From Cunninghamella blakesleeana (Eukaryota; Mucoromycota; Mucoromycetes; Mucorales; Cunninghamellaceae): DNA of 64,000 bases. Both the position numbers and the translations under genes were made by a program. Positions 23,739 through 37,700 of the stretch are shown here, piece by piece. Location of the stretch: contig JAFCIZ010000010.1 in assembly GCA_017871115.1 (NCBI GenBank), positions 771,001-835,000 on the forward strand, read 5' to 3'. Position 1 is the stretch's first letter. Every line of letters begins with the position of its first letter. The notes beneath the pieces were generated by a model. That model was not told where the DNA came from, made no database searches, and was given only the letters and a program-made list of their open reading frames with translations.

Positions 23739-25270
23739 ATGATTCTTTTATTTTATTTGGTATTGTCTTATAATATACTAAATGTTATTTGTCAATCAAA
23801 TAGAATACCAAGATTATTTCCAGGTAAGAAAAAATAAAAAAAACTGACATGTTAAAAATATAGAAAAAGTATAGAATATAGAAAACAGTAATAACACATA
23901 CATAAATATGTAAAACATATATACATATATATATATATTATAGCTTGTTCACTTATAGAGTCAACTTTATATTGCTTTGGGGGAACGACTAGTTTTAATA
24001 GGCGTTATTATGATATCATTAATGAGCATGTATCATTGGATTTATCAATATTAAACGATAATAACAATAATAGTAGTAAAACCACCACATCTATATCTGG
24101 TTTACAATGGAAAAATGTATCAAATATTATTTCAACCTCCTCTTCACCTTTACCACCTATCATGAGAGGCGCAACAGCAACTATCCAATCCAATCATAGT
24201 TATTTAATATATAGTGGTGCTTCAGCAAATAATACTCTAACGCAGTTTATATACAATTATCATGCTCCTACTAATCAATGGTCAACCTTACCTTTACCGA
24301 CAGCAAATAATTATACGTAATTAAAAATAAATAAAGTAGCTGAATAAAAAAAAATGTTTTAGATATCAATGAGTCATTTTTATTTTTTTTTATTTTTATT
24401 TGTTTATTTTATTTATATAGGTCTGATGGCAGTATGATAAATCTTGGCAATGATACTATTTGGGTTTGGGGAGGTAAAAGGTAATCATAAAACATAAAGC
24501 AATAAAATGAAAATATTTATATATATAGAAAGGTGTTACAAAGGAATTAAAAAAGTACTTCTTTTTATTTACATTTTTAGCCTTTCAAATGGATCTATCA
24601 ACTCCAATGTATATAGCACTTTTGATTATAATCATGTAAAACGCTTTTTCATTTTATTTTTAATTTATATAAAAAAAATAAAATTAAAGTAATATATGGT
24701 AAATTAACAAGTATATATATACATTTAATCTAATTAGTTATCTTGGTCACAATCAATCACAAATAATTGGCAAATGTTAACTGGCTATTCTACTACTTTA
24801 ACTCAAAATGGCATTATTTATATATTGGGTGGTTATGACGATTATAATAACAGACTAGTTAATTTTACTCAGATAAGAACATTTAATTCTCAACATTCAA
24901 CATGGTCCAATATCAATTCTACAAATGCAGTACCTTCTAATAGAATGTATCATTCAGTAACAAACAGTAAGAAAGAAAATTATATTTATATTATGGAATT
25001 ATATAAAATAAAATAGAATGCTTATATATATATATATATATATTAATTATTATTATTATTGTTTATTCATTTATTTATTTTTAGTTCCTGACAAAAATTT
25101 ATTATTTATTTATGGCGGCATCTTTTTTAATCGAAGTACAAGTATGATGTTAGATGATGTCACTTATGTATATAATTATATCAATAATACGTTCACTCCC
25201 ATAGCATTACCAACTTTAACGTCACCATCACCACAAAATATCACAAGATTTGGTCATTTTGGTATGTATA

Positions 25271-25323
<53 letters not shown>

Positions 25324-26154
25324 AATGACATGTATTTATATTATTTTATTGAATCTAATTTTATAAATCTCTCTTTTATATACATATATATATATATTAT
25401 TAGCAACTATATTAAATCAATCAAAATATCTTCTTTTGGCCTTCGGATTTAATGATATAAGTGTAGGTGCTAATCAAATTAATGTATTAAACATTGCTGA
25501 TCCATATCATCCAAGCTGGGTAACTCAGACAGTTGCAACACCTACACCTACACCATTACCAACTGTACCTGATGAAATTAATCAAAAAAATGGATTGAGT
25601 GGTGGTGAGATAGCTGCTATTGTAATTAGTATCATCATTGCGGTAACTATTATTTTATTTTATATTAGTTAAAAAAAAAATATATAGATCCCTCATGTAT
25701 ACTAATGACCCTCTTTGTAATATTTTTATTATAGCTATGTATTATATCTGCAATTATATTCTTTTGTAGACGTAGAAGAAATAACCGAAATCAAAATGAA
25801 ACACGAAGTATGATTTCCAAACAAGATTATTTACAAAGAGGAATAGATGATCAATACAACATTAATGAAAATCAAGCTTATTATGGATCTTATTTTTCAC
25901 CATCACCACCAAAACAGCAACAACTTGATAATAACAATATAAATGAAAAAAATATTTTATCTTCCTATCAAGCAGAACACATCTCTCCGTCATCATCAAC
26001 TTCACCATCATCTTTCTATCCAACCAGCACAAATGACAAAATGAGTCCAAAAGGAATTAAATCTTATGATGCTCAATTAAATTATGATATGTTTAATTCT
26101 CCTGAATTTGATTACACTCAACAACAACAACAGCAACATCATCATCAAAAATAA
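23739..26154 (+). CDS. Kelch-repeat type I membrane protein
   Basis: Eight exons: 23739-23823, 23944-24316, 24421-24480, 24581-24635, 24738-24966, 25085-25261, 25404-25642 and 25735-26154, phases consistent throughout, about 545 aa. It starts with a signal peptide (MILLFYLVLSYN). Six Kelch-like blades follow, each with a GG or G-x-x doublet: LYCFGGTTSF, LIYSGAS, TIWVWGGKR, IIYILGGYDD, LLFIYGGIF and LLAFGFND, spaced by the Trp of Kelch repeats (NQWSTLPL, NNWQML, STWSNI). A linker of Thr/Pro precedes one transmembrane helix built across the last intron (AAIVISIIIA then LCIISAIIFF), then a CRRRRNN stop-transfer and a Gln/His/Ser/Pro-rich tail. Such surface Kelch proteins form large families in Mucoromycota; the ligand is unknown. 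Several introns are only 76-115 bp and one carries a pure TA repeat. Confidence 0.88.
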
Positions 26155-26586
26155 TAGTAATATTTAGAGATATATGATATCATTTAATAAATCATTCGTA
26201 CATATTATAATATATATATAAACTATTATGAAATATGATATATTTATACATCATAAAGTAAATACATACATATTAAGAATAAGGATTAGAATAAAAAGGT
26301 GAGAAAGGGAAAAAAAATTACAAAAAAGGAATACTATTTTTACATGATCTTGGGAAAAATAAAATAAAAAGGAAATTACTCGGCACACAGCCATGAAGTA
26401 AATTTTTTTTTAGTATATTATATAAATACATATATATATATATTGTTATTGTTATTATTATTATTATTATTAGAATTTTATTGTAATGTTAGTTTTAATA
26501 TATAATAAATAAATAAAAAATAATAACTCTATAACACAGAATGATTCTTTCTCCCATTTTTTTATGCAAGTGGTGGATAGAATTAT
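26155..26586. other. Convergent 3' intergenic region
   Basis: 432 bp between the Kelch and HET-protein stop codons, with TA runs and an ATT repeat near 26445-26475. Nothing else recognised. Confidence 0.5.
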
Positions 26587-29092
26587 TTATTTTATAATAA
26601 AACAGCCATCCTCTTTAATTCCATTTTTTAAAACGCCAACCGACATTTTAAAAAAATAATAATGACCTGTAGAATAATATAAAGAATCCATTCTGTAGAC
26701 TTCCCATAAAGACTCCGTTTTTTTTTTCCATAAAGGTATAAAACAGCGATTGTTCTTTTGTTGATCTGTCTTTTGATATAATGGAATGATAACGAATTCA
26801 GCATTAAATTTTTCATGGGGATATCTTTTACCAGATGGATGATGATAATAATTAATTTCATAGTAAAGGTCGCATTCAATTTTTAATTGATCATTATCTG
26901 AGCCTAATTCAATGGTGGTTATATTTTTTGTAAAAGGTAACGGTGTTGCTGATAATGGTATTGGTGATGATGATGGTGAGGATGAAGTATCATTTTTTTC
27001 TTTGGAAATCATAGTTGAAGATGGTGATGTATGTGATGTTTGTTCGTTTATTTTCCATTTAGTATGGTCCTTATTCTCTTCTATTTCATACTTATTGCTA
27101 CCAAGGTTGTTACAGCTAATTTTATTATTGTGCTGATCTTGATCTATTTCATTATCATCAATGATAGTGATTTCTAATTCAGGTATAAAATAAAGTCCTT
27201 TAATCTGTTGAAATTGATCTTGGTGAAGTTTTTCAGTAAATAACCATTGTTCCTGATACCCAGTAGAAAAGGAAGGACGTATTTTAATATTATAAGAGCA
27301 AGCATGTAATAATCTTAATTTATCGTCCAAATCTAATATTTCGTATAATTTTAGTCGAAGAGCTTCCATAGTTGCAATATTTTTCCAATCCAAAAAAGGT
27401 GCAATTGTAAGAGTAGAATGAAGATCATTACTATCACTATTATGACTATTATTATTACTGTTATTGTTGTAAAGCAATACATGTTTATATTTATCCCATA
27501 GCGGTAAAATAGAAATAAATCGATCAAGGGGGTTGGTAGCATTCGAATTCAAAATAATATCGAGATAATCACGTTTCAATGATAATTTTCGTTCAATTTG
27601 AGTTAAAAATGTTGATTTTGATTGGTCATCGCTAACATCATCACCATTAAGTAAAGTAAAAAAAGAATGATAATGCTCTTCTTGTTCGTATCTTAAATTC
27701 CAAAGTAAAGATAAATAAACCAGTTTGATGGGTGTTTTTTTCTTCCTCGCTAAAAGATATTCACTTATTACCCATGTCCGATTTAACCATTCATCTGTAA
27801 TGTTATGTAGAAACTGAATAGCTTCTTTTAAATCCTTTTGACACTGTTCCCATTTCTTTTTCCAAATGAACAATTGTTTTTTCAATAAGTCTATGTTATT
27901 AAAATCCAGATGCATTTGCTGTCCTATTGAATTATAATACATTTTCCATTGAGGTTGCTGTAATTTTTGTTGAGAATCCATCGATAATAATAGGGAAGAT
28001 GTGGAAGAAGAAGAAGCTGGTTTAAGCGGGTAATAATAATTTTCATAATAAAATTGTTGGTACCATTTTTTTTCTTTAAAATAAAAAGGTTGACTATTAT
28101 TATCATCATCTTTCATTGTCATGATGGCTAATGCGTTTTTAAATAATTTATAAAAGGAAGCAAAATCATCATCCCATTGTAAAAGAGGAACCAAGTCTTG
28201 ATCTATAAGTGATAATTGATGTAGTAAAGAAGAAAATTGAAAAGTAGCGTGCTCTTGAGGATGTAAATATAAATAAATCCAAGTGATCATTAATTGATAA
28301 TTTAAATCATCCCAATGAATATCGGTGTTTATTTTTTTCTTTTTCTTTTTTTTTCCATGGTTAATTTCTTGATAAATATGTTTTGCATATTTCCATACAT
28401 GAGTAATGATATTATCTTGAAGTTGATTTTTAGACCGTAAATAGTACCAATGCAAATCAGGTACGGCCAAGATATAAGAGGCGTAATCAAAAATCAATTC
28501 TTTTTGTTGAATAGTTTCATACATTTTTTTCTTATTGTTTTGATCAATTGATATTGCGTCTATCCATATATAAGTGATGTGTTTTAAATCAGGTTCTTTT
28601 CGAATACATTCACATAATGTTTTTAAATCATCCTTTCTAAACGTGTTGATATAAGCTACATAGTCAGGTGTATTGACTTCCCACTCTTGTGTTTCTTCTC
28701 TTCCATGTCGATAAGATACACACAAGTAGTTTAATTCTTGGTCATACATATTTTTTTTTACACACTTTACATCCCCATACTTAACCATCTTGTGAATGTC
28801 GATAAGATATATGTTATATGATAGCGAATCTAGACATGCATAACAAAAAGAGAAAAAAGTATATATAGTTTTAGTTTGTGTGTGTGGGTGTGTATTTTTT
28901 ATATTATTGTATATATATATATATATATATTAATATGATAACACTGACTATTTGAAGGTGGTAAAGATATACTTGGTAAAACAACTTGTTCAAGTTCTAT
29001 AAAAAAGAAAAAAGAGTTAACACCATATATATATATATATATATATTTGGTTTACACTAATATTTATTATTATTATTATTACCTGCTTTCAT
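26587..29092 (-). CDS. HET-domain protein
   Basis: Main exon 28829-26587. Two upstream exons (29092-29083 and 28996-28949, phases 1 and 1) add MKA and a VVLPSISLPPS segment, and the frame continues as YNIYLIDIHK into the domain, giving about 766 aa. The second donor is GTCAGT, so this 5' part is less certain; the minimal model starts at the ATG at 28788. HET-domain features: LCVSYRHG (about 55-62), IWIDAISIDQ (107-116), a following helix with IFDYASYILAVPDLHW, and RTWVISEYLLARKK further on, like the conserved W-x-x-R-x-W-x-x-x-E end of the domain. In Ascomycota these proteins trigger heterokaryon incompatibility and cell death; the role in Mucoromycota is unclear. The C-terminal half is low-complexity, then a beta-rich stretch. 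Confidence 0.8.
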
Positions 29093-29421
29093 TTTTTCTT
29101 TTTAATAATATACTACTACTAATATATATATATAAGAACAAGTTAGAAAGAGAGAAATAAAAAAAATCCTTTTAAATTTATAAATTAAAAAAAATAAAGA
29201 TTATTTATTTTATAAAAGTTACACAGGGGTTGGCTTAGATATGGATCATTTAAGGGAATAGGGATGGATTGTTCGCCATCATTATCAGTATCATTTAACT
29301 TTATATTAAAAAAATGAAGGTCCGTTTATTTAAATTATTAAAATAGAATTTGAGCCATTTGTATCACTTTTAATTTTTGAAAATAATCCAGTTGTCATAT
29401 AACCCAAAAAACTATTTTTAA

Positions 29422-29454
<33 letters not shown>

Positions 29455-30477
29455 TATATGTATATAATATTAATATAATATTAATATATGAATTTATTAT
29501 TTGATTATATAATTCTATTCTTATATTTATACCTATTACCATTTTTTATTATTATTTTGTTATCTTTAAAATATTATTTCATAATAATTTTTTATAGTAA
29601 AAAAAGTATCAGGAAGTTTTTTGAATGAGGAGAGAACAGAAAAGGAGTATTGGCAAAAAATAATAATTAAGCTAATAAAAAACATAATCAAGTATATAAA
29701 TATATATTAGTAATTAATATTATTCTACATGTATACGTAAAGCTTCTTCTTTGGCCGTTATATATATATACATATATATATACATATATAACCTTACCAA
29801 AAGTAAACCATGTTTGTAAATTTGGTTAGTATATAAGGTTTACAATTATTTTAAGCACAAGTCCTTTATTTCTTTAAGGTAATAAAATTAATAAGCTTCA
29901 GGAGTCATAATTCTTTTTTTTAGATAGTTTTGTCATTTGTAACTAAAATAAGATTAGACAATTGTTAATATTATAAATAATAAATGTAAAAAAAATAAAT
30001 CAAGAAAGAAAAGGGGAGGAGTAAAAATAAAAAAAAAATGTAATTTTTATTTTTGTAAAAAAATTAAGCGCACCAGCCTTCCGAATTTTTTGCAACAGGA
30101 ACGCTTTTTTTTTTTTATTATTATTTATATCAATATGTTTATAAATTATGGTATACGCATAATTAAAATAAAGAATGAATAAAAAAAAAAAAAAAAAAAA
30201 AAGCAAAAGCAAATATAATTATGCTCATATTTTTAACAAAATAAAAATTCACAACGAGATTATCCTTACCTACTTCTAGTCCCCTTCCATATATTAATAA
30301 CTATTTTTTATTTAGTTTAAAAGCGATTAACAATCAGTATGTTTTGATTTATTATATAAATATTAAATTCTGTTCCAAAGCGAATTGTTATTTTTTATTT
30401 TATTTTATTTTAACCATCGCTCTAATACCAATCAATACTTGTATAATTTTCTTTTTTTCCCTTCATTTATATATTTG

Positions 30478-30510
<33 letters not shown>

Positions 30511-30519
30511 CGATCTTAT
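29093..30519. other. Intergenic with short coding-like patches
   Basis: 1.4 kb upstream of the HET-protein gene. On the minus strand, about 29165-29310 reads as NDTDNDGEQSIPIPLNDPY and its flanks without stops, and 29339-29410 as FLGYMTTGLFSKIKSD. They could be exons of an unrecognised small gene or relics, but no convincing ATG and splice path joins them. The rest is TA repeats and A/T tracts, with an ATA repeat at 30479-30508. Confidence 0.35.
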
Positions 30520-31371
30520 TTAATTGATATGAATCTCTTGTACATTTTTATCTCTATTTTCTAATATGTATTGAGCATTTAGTACATCATTCCTATTAAA
30601 CCTATTAATGCCTTCTTCTATACTTTTAACTAATCCACTTTCATAATGTCGTCTACTAACCCTAAGGCGCGCTTCATCCATATCAATAGGAATAAACCAT
30701 TTTTCATCCAATAAAGAAGCCACTTGATCCCATGGTTCTGGCTGTGTTAAATGTAAATAAATTCCGTCCATTATAATTATTCGATGCGAAGGTTTAATGA
30801 TAATATCATCTTCAATGGGATCCCCTATATGATGATCAAAAGATGGTGCTTTGATGATGCCTTGATCTTTATCTTTTTTAGTTGTATCTTTTAAATCGGT
30901 TAAAAACGCAATCATTTTAGTAGGATTAAAGGTCCAATAAGCACCTCTTCGTTCATGCATTTCTTTTGCATTGGGATATGTATCTAAAGTAGCTTTTGGT
31001 AAATGAAATCCATCCATTGATACTGCTATACATGCTTCTTCTTGGCAATATCCTTTTTTATTGTTAGTTTTACATTGTTCATTAAATTCTTTGACAAGTT
31101 GATTGACAAAAGTGGTCTTTCCAGAACCTGGGATTCCACTAAACAGCACAAAGTATATTAATATATATATAATAAAAAAGAAAAAAGAAAATAAAAATAA
31201 AAATGATATTGAAATATAGAACCTCTAAATATTTTTTTAAAAATATACATGTATAAAAGATTCATACCTAACTCCAATGATATATCGTTGTTGTTGTTGT
31301 TCTCTATTATTATTTACAATAAGATTGTCAAGTATATTATTTAGTTTTTTAAGTGCATCTTCTTTATCCAT
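30520..31371 (-). CDS. P-loop kinase of the uridine kinase / YFH7 type
   Basis: Exons 31371-31268 and 31138-30520 (phase 2), about 240 aa. The splice completes the Walker A motif: IGV then SGIPGSGKTT (about 36-44). Further family features are SMDGFHLPKATLD, RRGAYWTFNP (the RRG-PWTF block of this family), a Walker-B-like IIIMDGIYLHL, a WFIPIDMDEARLRVSRRH lid region and the C-terminal AQYILENR pattern. This matches the phosphoribulokinase/uridine kinase superfamily members known in fungi as YFH7 and in bacteria as PanK/FrcK-like. The substrate cannot be fixed from the sequence. It follows eIF3b on the same strand after 361 bp. Confidence 0.87.
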
Positions 31372-31732
31372 ATTTTTTTTAAAAAAAAAAAAATAAAAAA
31401 GAAAAAATAAAAAAGCAATAAAAAAAGATCTTTTTTTAACATTAAAAAAACTTGAGATTAAATGTTTCAAAAAATTAAAAAAAAAAATAGCCCTTGGGTA
31501 CTTGGTAATTTTTGATATTGATCATGATAAATAAAATAGTGAAATCACGTTTAAAGCTATTTAATATGCGTATTTATATTTATGTTTGTATATATATATA
31601 TAAGATATTTTTTATTTTTATTTTTTATTTTTTAAATAATTAAATTATAAGTGTATAAAAAGGTTATATATTAATTATAAATATATATGAGATTCGTACA
31701 AGAAAAAAAAAAAAAAAGAGAAAATGCTTTTT
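31372..31732. other. Intergenic, eIF3b terminator and kinase promoter
   Basis: 361 bp of A/T tracts between two minus-strand genes; a TA run at about 31591-31602 and a poly-A run near 31705-31718. No other feature recognised. Confidence 0.5.
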
Positions 31733-34280
31733 TTAATCTACAATTTCTTCAGTTTCATCAATAACTTCTTCAACCCATTCTTCGATGATTTCAGATTTGC
31801 CTTCATCACTTCTAACCAATTCCTTACCCAATTCCTTACGTTCTTGAGCAACTCTACGTTCCACAGCCTTACGCCATCCATACCAATCTTCAATAGCTTT
31901 ACGACGAGCGGCGATCAATTTAGCAGCATTAGCATCACCAGCAGCCAAATCATCTTCTTCAAATTGTTTAGAGTATTGACGTAAATTCTTCTTAATCTTA
32001 CGTTTCATTTCAGGAGTTAATAAAGAAGGAGGACGAGGACGCCATAATAATTGTTTGAATTTATCAATGTTTTGTCTAAATAAGGCTTGACCTTTGAAAT
32101 CCCAAAGTACAAATCCATGATCAGCTGTTTGACGCCACATACTAGAACCACTAACAACATAACGACCAGTAGGATCCCATTCAATATCAGATACGCCATA
32201 ATGTTCTTGAGTACTTAATAATTGAATAACAGTATTGACAACATTGGCATTCTTACCGGTTGCAGTAGCAGGAAGAGAAGGTGTAGCTGTGGTAGGAGTA
32301 GAGGCACCATCAGTAGCTGTTGCTGTGGTAGCAAGGGGTTCAAAGTCCATATCCCAAAATTCTAAATCAAAAACAGATGGACTACGTAAAGTGGCAGTAA
32401 CCAAATGACGACCCTTTGGAGACCAGAATAAATAGTTACATGTTTTTTTATCAAATGTTTTCAAGATACGGAATCCGTGGTTGGCTTTAGAGCTACGATC
32501 CATGTAATAGAAATTAAGAGCTGTCTTGAGAGTGATGGGGCCACCACCAGCAACACCAGGTTGACCAAAGTTAGGATCATTAGTAGTAATGGTAGCAAAT
32601 CGTTCTCCATTAGGTTCCCAAGCAAAGGCCAAGACAGGATCTTTGATTTCTAATGTTTCAACAGGAATACCCTTTTCACCAAGACGGAAGATTTCAATAT
32701 TAGCAAATTGTGATTTTTTGGTTTTGGTATGACGATCTACTTTGACAGCTAAATATTGACCTTTGGATTGCCAGTGTAATTTACAATCATGAACATTGAA
32801 TAAATTTTTTGTACGAGTGATTTCTTTTGAGGGAACATTCATTAAAGTGACACGAGCAGGTTGATTGCTTATTTCTGTTTTTTTTTAAAAAATAAATAAA
32901 TAAATAAATAAAAGGAAAATAACAAAGATTAGTTGCCGTTTTCTCTCTCTCTCTCTTTTTTCCCTCTTCATTTATCTATTCATATTATTATTTATTACCA
33001 GGAGTCCAATAAGCAATGACATCTTCTTTACGATCAGCAACTGGGGGAGACCATTCAAAATCAACGATACCAGGAATTTTGATACTCTTTTTTTCTAATA
33101 AACCCATAGAAGGAGCTTCATAAATAGATAATTGTTGGCCAGAGATAACACGGGCAAAATATTTTTCACTAGAACTCCATTTAAACATTGGCCAATGAAC
33201 AGTTTTATTAGGTTGTTGATCATTGTTATTGGCTGGGAAACTACGTAAAAGAGCACCAGTCATGACATCCCAAATAATAACTTGATTGCCTTCATCATAT
33301 TCAGTAAAAGGATTAGGTGAGCCTTCAGGGATTTTACTTAATTGAATAGGTTCGTTAGACCAAGTCACCAAATAACGTTCATTAGGGGAGAAATCAATTA
33401 ATTTAACACCTGGATGTACAAATCGAACAATCTTATTCCAACTGGGTCCACCCCATAATGCAATCCCTTGTGTATGGAATGTAGATAAATAACTTCCTAA
33501 TGGTGACCATTGTACATAGGTTTCTGTCCAGTTTTGTCGAGTATAAATATGTTCAGGTTCTTCACTTTTACGGTTCCAGAAAATGGATACATCATCATTA
33601 CGATACATGACAAATTGATCTCTAGCTTGTTCATCTGTTAACCAGCTCTTGATATGTTCTTTAGGTTGATAAGGTTCAATATGTGGTTCAACATAATTTT
33701 CAGATAAGTTGGTGTATTTTTCGACATCAGTAAACTTGTTTACAGATAATTGATGTGATTTACTCATTTTATGTCCATCTAAATTCTTGACGGCTGCTTG
33801 TGCGCTTTCTGCTGTTTCAAAATCGATGAAAAGGTATCTAAAAGAATAGTAACAAATAATAAAAAGATAATAAAAAATGGATAATAAAAAAACGTAAGTA
33901 AAAAGCTTTATATAGTGAATGCATTCATTATAAATATATTATTACTATTATTTATTATCAACATTTTACTAATATACATTATAAATTATTAGCATTATTT
34001 CATATTTAGTTTACCCTTTGCTTTCCAATTTTCCATCAGCATTAGGTGATAAAGGCATCCAAATACCACCTTCTTTAATTTCACCAGCACCTTTTACGAA
34101 TAATTTAGTTAAAACAGATATTAATTTTTCTTCCTTTTTTTCATCTACAATAGGTGCACCATCTACAACAACGATAGTATTGAAATCATCTTCTTCTACA
34201 ACTTGATGTTTTTCATAAATATCACTAAAGTCGATATCTTCTTCTCTTTCAGGAAGATGTTTATAATCGAGACCTGGCAT
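31733..34280 (-). CDS. PRT1: Translation initiation factor eIF3 subunit b (Prt1)
   Basis: Exons 34280-34015, 33837-32999 and 32874-31733 (phases 2 and 1), about 748 aa, close to yeast Prt1 (763). The N-terminal acidic region is followed by an RRM whose strands span the first splice (TIVVVDGAPIV; then YLFIDFETAESAQAAVKNL). A beta-propeller follows (YVQWSPLGSYLSTFH, FEWSPPV, VLAFAWEPNGERFAT, NYLFWSPKGRHLVTA, VSDIEWDPTGRYV). The C-terminus has the typical basic helical end DWYGWRKAVERRVAQ for binding other eIF3 subunits. eIF3b is a core scaffold of eIF3 on the 40S subunit. A Thr/Ala-rich insertion lies in the propeller around 32260-32330. Codon choice is more regular than in neighbouring genes, fitting high expression. 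Confidence 0.96.
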
Positions 34281-34737
34281 TATATAATATGTATATATAA
34301 AATGGCAAAGTTGAAAAGAAAAAGAGAAAAGAAAGGTTTATTTTAAAAAAAAGCGTGGTGTTTTAAAAAAAATTGCTGGTGACCATCTTTTATCCAGCCA
34401 CACTGAAGATAAAAAAATATCGAGGTTTTAAAATTCTAACCTTTTTTTGATCAATGCTATTCTTTCCTTTTTTAAAAAAAACCTACTATATACTTTTTTT
34501 ATTTATTTTTTAAAAAATAAAAGACAATGCTATATATATTATTTATTAAAAATAAAAACTATTTTTTTTGTGGATAAAATTATATATATTTATAAATGTG
34601 TGTATATATGAATGTATGTACGTAGAAATATGTATAAAAAGTAGATAAAATAATATTAGTTTCTATTTTTTTAAAATTATATATTATTATTATTATTATT
34701 ATAATTATAATTATAATTATTATAATTATAATTATAA
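34281..34737. promoter_or_regulatory. eIF3b upstream region and downstream AT repeat
   Basis: 457 bp between eIF3b and the glycosyltransferase gene. Alternating T and A tracts lie near eIF3b. An (ATT)/(ATAATT) repeat at 34680-34739 runs right up to the stop of the glycosyltransferase gene. No specific site recognised. Confidence 0.45.
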
Positions 34738-37700
34738 TTAAGCAGGAGTAGGCGGTACATAAAGAGTAGCGACTCTTGTTGGTAACACATCAGCAGTAGC
34801 CTCTTTCATCGGTAATTCAACTATACGAGCAAAAGGACATAATAAATCTGAAGGATCAAAAGCTAGGTCCAAAGAAGGAGGGCAAGCAGAAACAGATTGT
34901 TGTAATAAACGGCCTCTATCAGTTAAAATAGTATGAGGAAGTGGATTACCCCATAAATCAAATGTGGTCAATGTATCCAAATCGGGTAAATAGTTAGGCT
35001 GCTGTTGTTGTTGTTGCTGATGTTGCAAAAATGGATTATCATCATTTATTATCATATCACCATGTATAAGAGGAACATTAAATAAAGATAATACTGCCCG
35101 ATGATCTTCATCATTTTCCATCATTGCTTCATCATGAGCATGATCTTGTTGTAATTGAGGGAATTGTTTCATCAAATCATTTGCAAAAGTACCATTTTCT
35201 AAGGTATGGTGATGTTTTAAATCTAAGTGTAATGTACTATAACTTTGTCCAGCTTCATGCAATGGATAAAGAAGCACATAACCACGTAAATACATCAATT
35301 CATCCATATATTTTCTCCAAGAATTAATCCATGTTGATGATCTAGCTAATGGGATGGTGATGTTTTGTAATTTCTTTTTTCGAATATCCGCAAACCGAGC
35401 TGTAATATAATCATGAAACTCGCGCCAATGTTCAGGAAAAACCAATGTACCTCCGTTTGTCATGAGTTGCATTAAAAATGGATGCGTGGTACTCGATAAA
35501 GAAGGTTGGAATAATTTTCTACTACTTTCATTACTGTTGTTACCATTATCACCATTACTAATATTATTAATATTATTATTATCATCTTCGTCACTGTCAG
35601 CTTTTACTTCATCTTCTGTTTTATATGAATCAATAAGAGCAGGTGTATACAAACTAATCCCCATGACTGATTTTGATAAGGCTTGATCATTATCGCTGTT
35701 GAGGTAATTGTACCGATAATGCAATAAACTTCGTTTGGCCCAAATATAATACATGTCTGATAATTCAATGTTGTCGTTTAATAAAATAGCATAATCATCG
35801 TTACTTTGAGGATACCAGGATTCTACAAAGATAGGCATACGATTCATTTTTACTATACGGTGTCTGATTTTTTTATCTCCATGCATCCACTGAACATCAT
35901 TGATAAACTTTTGTGTCACCTTATCACTACTTTGATCCATTAATACAGTTATATCAACTTGATCTCCTAAATAATGTGCTCTATGTGCCGATCTTAAAAG
36001 TCTTGCTAATGAACGTGGATTTCTATCTGTTGTGATCATCAATTGAATTCTAAAATCATTCCATCCTAAAAATTTTAAAAATATAATGATAATAATAAAT
36101 AATAAAAATTGAATATAATTAATTCCTTATCCGAATTCTCGCAAATACTCGATTTCTATAAATTCTTGATATTCTCCATTTTCCTTTTTTATATTTTCTC
36201 TCTTTCATATTTTTTTTTATTATTTTTATTTTTACCAGTTTCTCACCTACACACACTTTTTTCATTTCTCTTTTTTTTGCCTTTATACCTTTTTTTATAA
36301 TTATTCTTATATAATCGTACTTTTAACTATTACTTACTTTTTAATGTTGATAAAGGAATATCCATGATCCACTGAGCATGATTAATGTCTCTTGATGGTA
36401 AACCAATCACTGTAACCATATCTTGACAAGGTGACAATTGTAAAGCTTTTGTTAAAGGATCGTTCTGTCTCAACGTGTGAATTAAAACACCATTTAAACG
36501 AGTTTGTTTTAATAATGTAGGTAATTGATGAACAATTTTTTGACCAAGGTACCATTTTTCTTGATTTCCAACAAAAGGTAACCAACCGGTGTTATGAATA
36601 ACAGGATGGGTACAAGAGGGATCAAATTTAATAAGATGATTTCGAATTACTTCTGGGGTAAAAAAATGTTGAGATCTGACGCCAGTCATTAAAATATGAA
36701 TAGGTAAGATTTGAGATACATGATGGTTTTGATGACAAATAAGCGGTGTTAATTCATCCAATTGTTCAAATTGATCAATAAAAAAAATAAATGAATCAGG
36801 CGCGTTTTGCTCTTGTTCTTTGAGTATTCCATCTTCTTCTCCATCATTACTAATTGTTGTTGCTGCTAATGAAGGGAAAGGTAATGGTGATAAATCGCAT
36901 GATTTTGTTATGGTTGTCAAGGAGTGATCATCAGGTAACAACACTGAGGGAATGCCAATATCATATAATTGCTGAGATAACCATGAACCAAGGTGATATT
37001 GATTTGTATCAGGTAATAAAGTTAAAGGAGATAGCCAAGAACGATGCAATAGCCATGTATGGTCAATGCTACTTACTTCCATCGACTTGAATTCCTTTTC
37101 TTTATTTTCTATACAATTGTTTTGTTGATCTAATCCATAAACGCCCAAAAATTTATGATCGTATTCCTTTGTCATTGAAAGAGATAACAATGTCTCTAAA
37201 TACTGTTGACCCACATTCACTTTATCTTTTATTAACCATATATAATCAGTTGTGGCATGTAATAATAACGTCAATAAATTGTTATCAGTAACATCCCCTT
37301 TTTCTTCATAAAGATGTACAAGTGTTTTTTGTTCTGCTGGTAAAGATTGAATATACATTGTTAATACCGTTTCAAGTTCTTTCGAATAAACAATCCATAT
37401 TATAAAAGGTTGATGAGTCTGGTGTAATATTGTATTTAATTGTGTATCGAGTTGCTTAGTTGAAGTCATGTGTATAATAGCAGTTACGGTTTTAGATGAA
37501 GGTGATTTATTATTAACGAGTCTAGTGATATCATTATTATTGTGTCCAAAGGGAATATTGTCTTCTATATCTATAAATATGTAGATATAAATAAATATTT
37601 ATTTAGTATAAACTATGTTATTAATTTAATTTTTATAGTCTTTCCATATATACACAATACCTTGTTGTTTAAAAAGTAAATCTAGTTTTTCATTATACAT

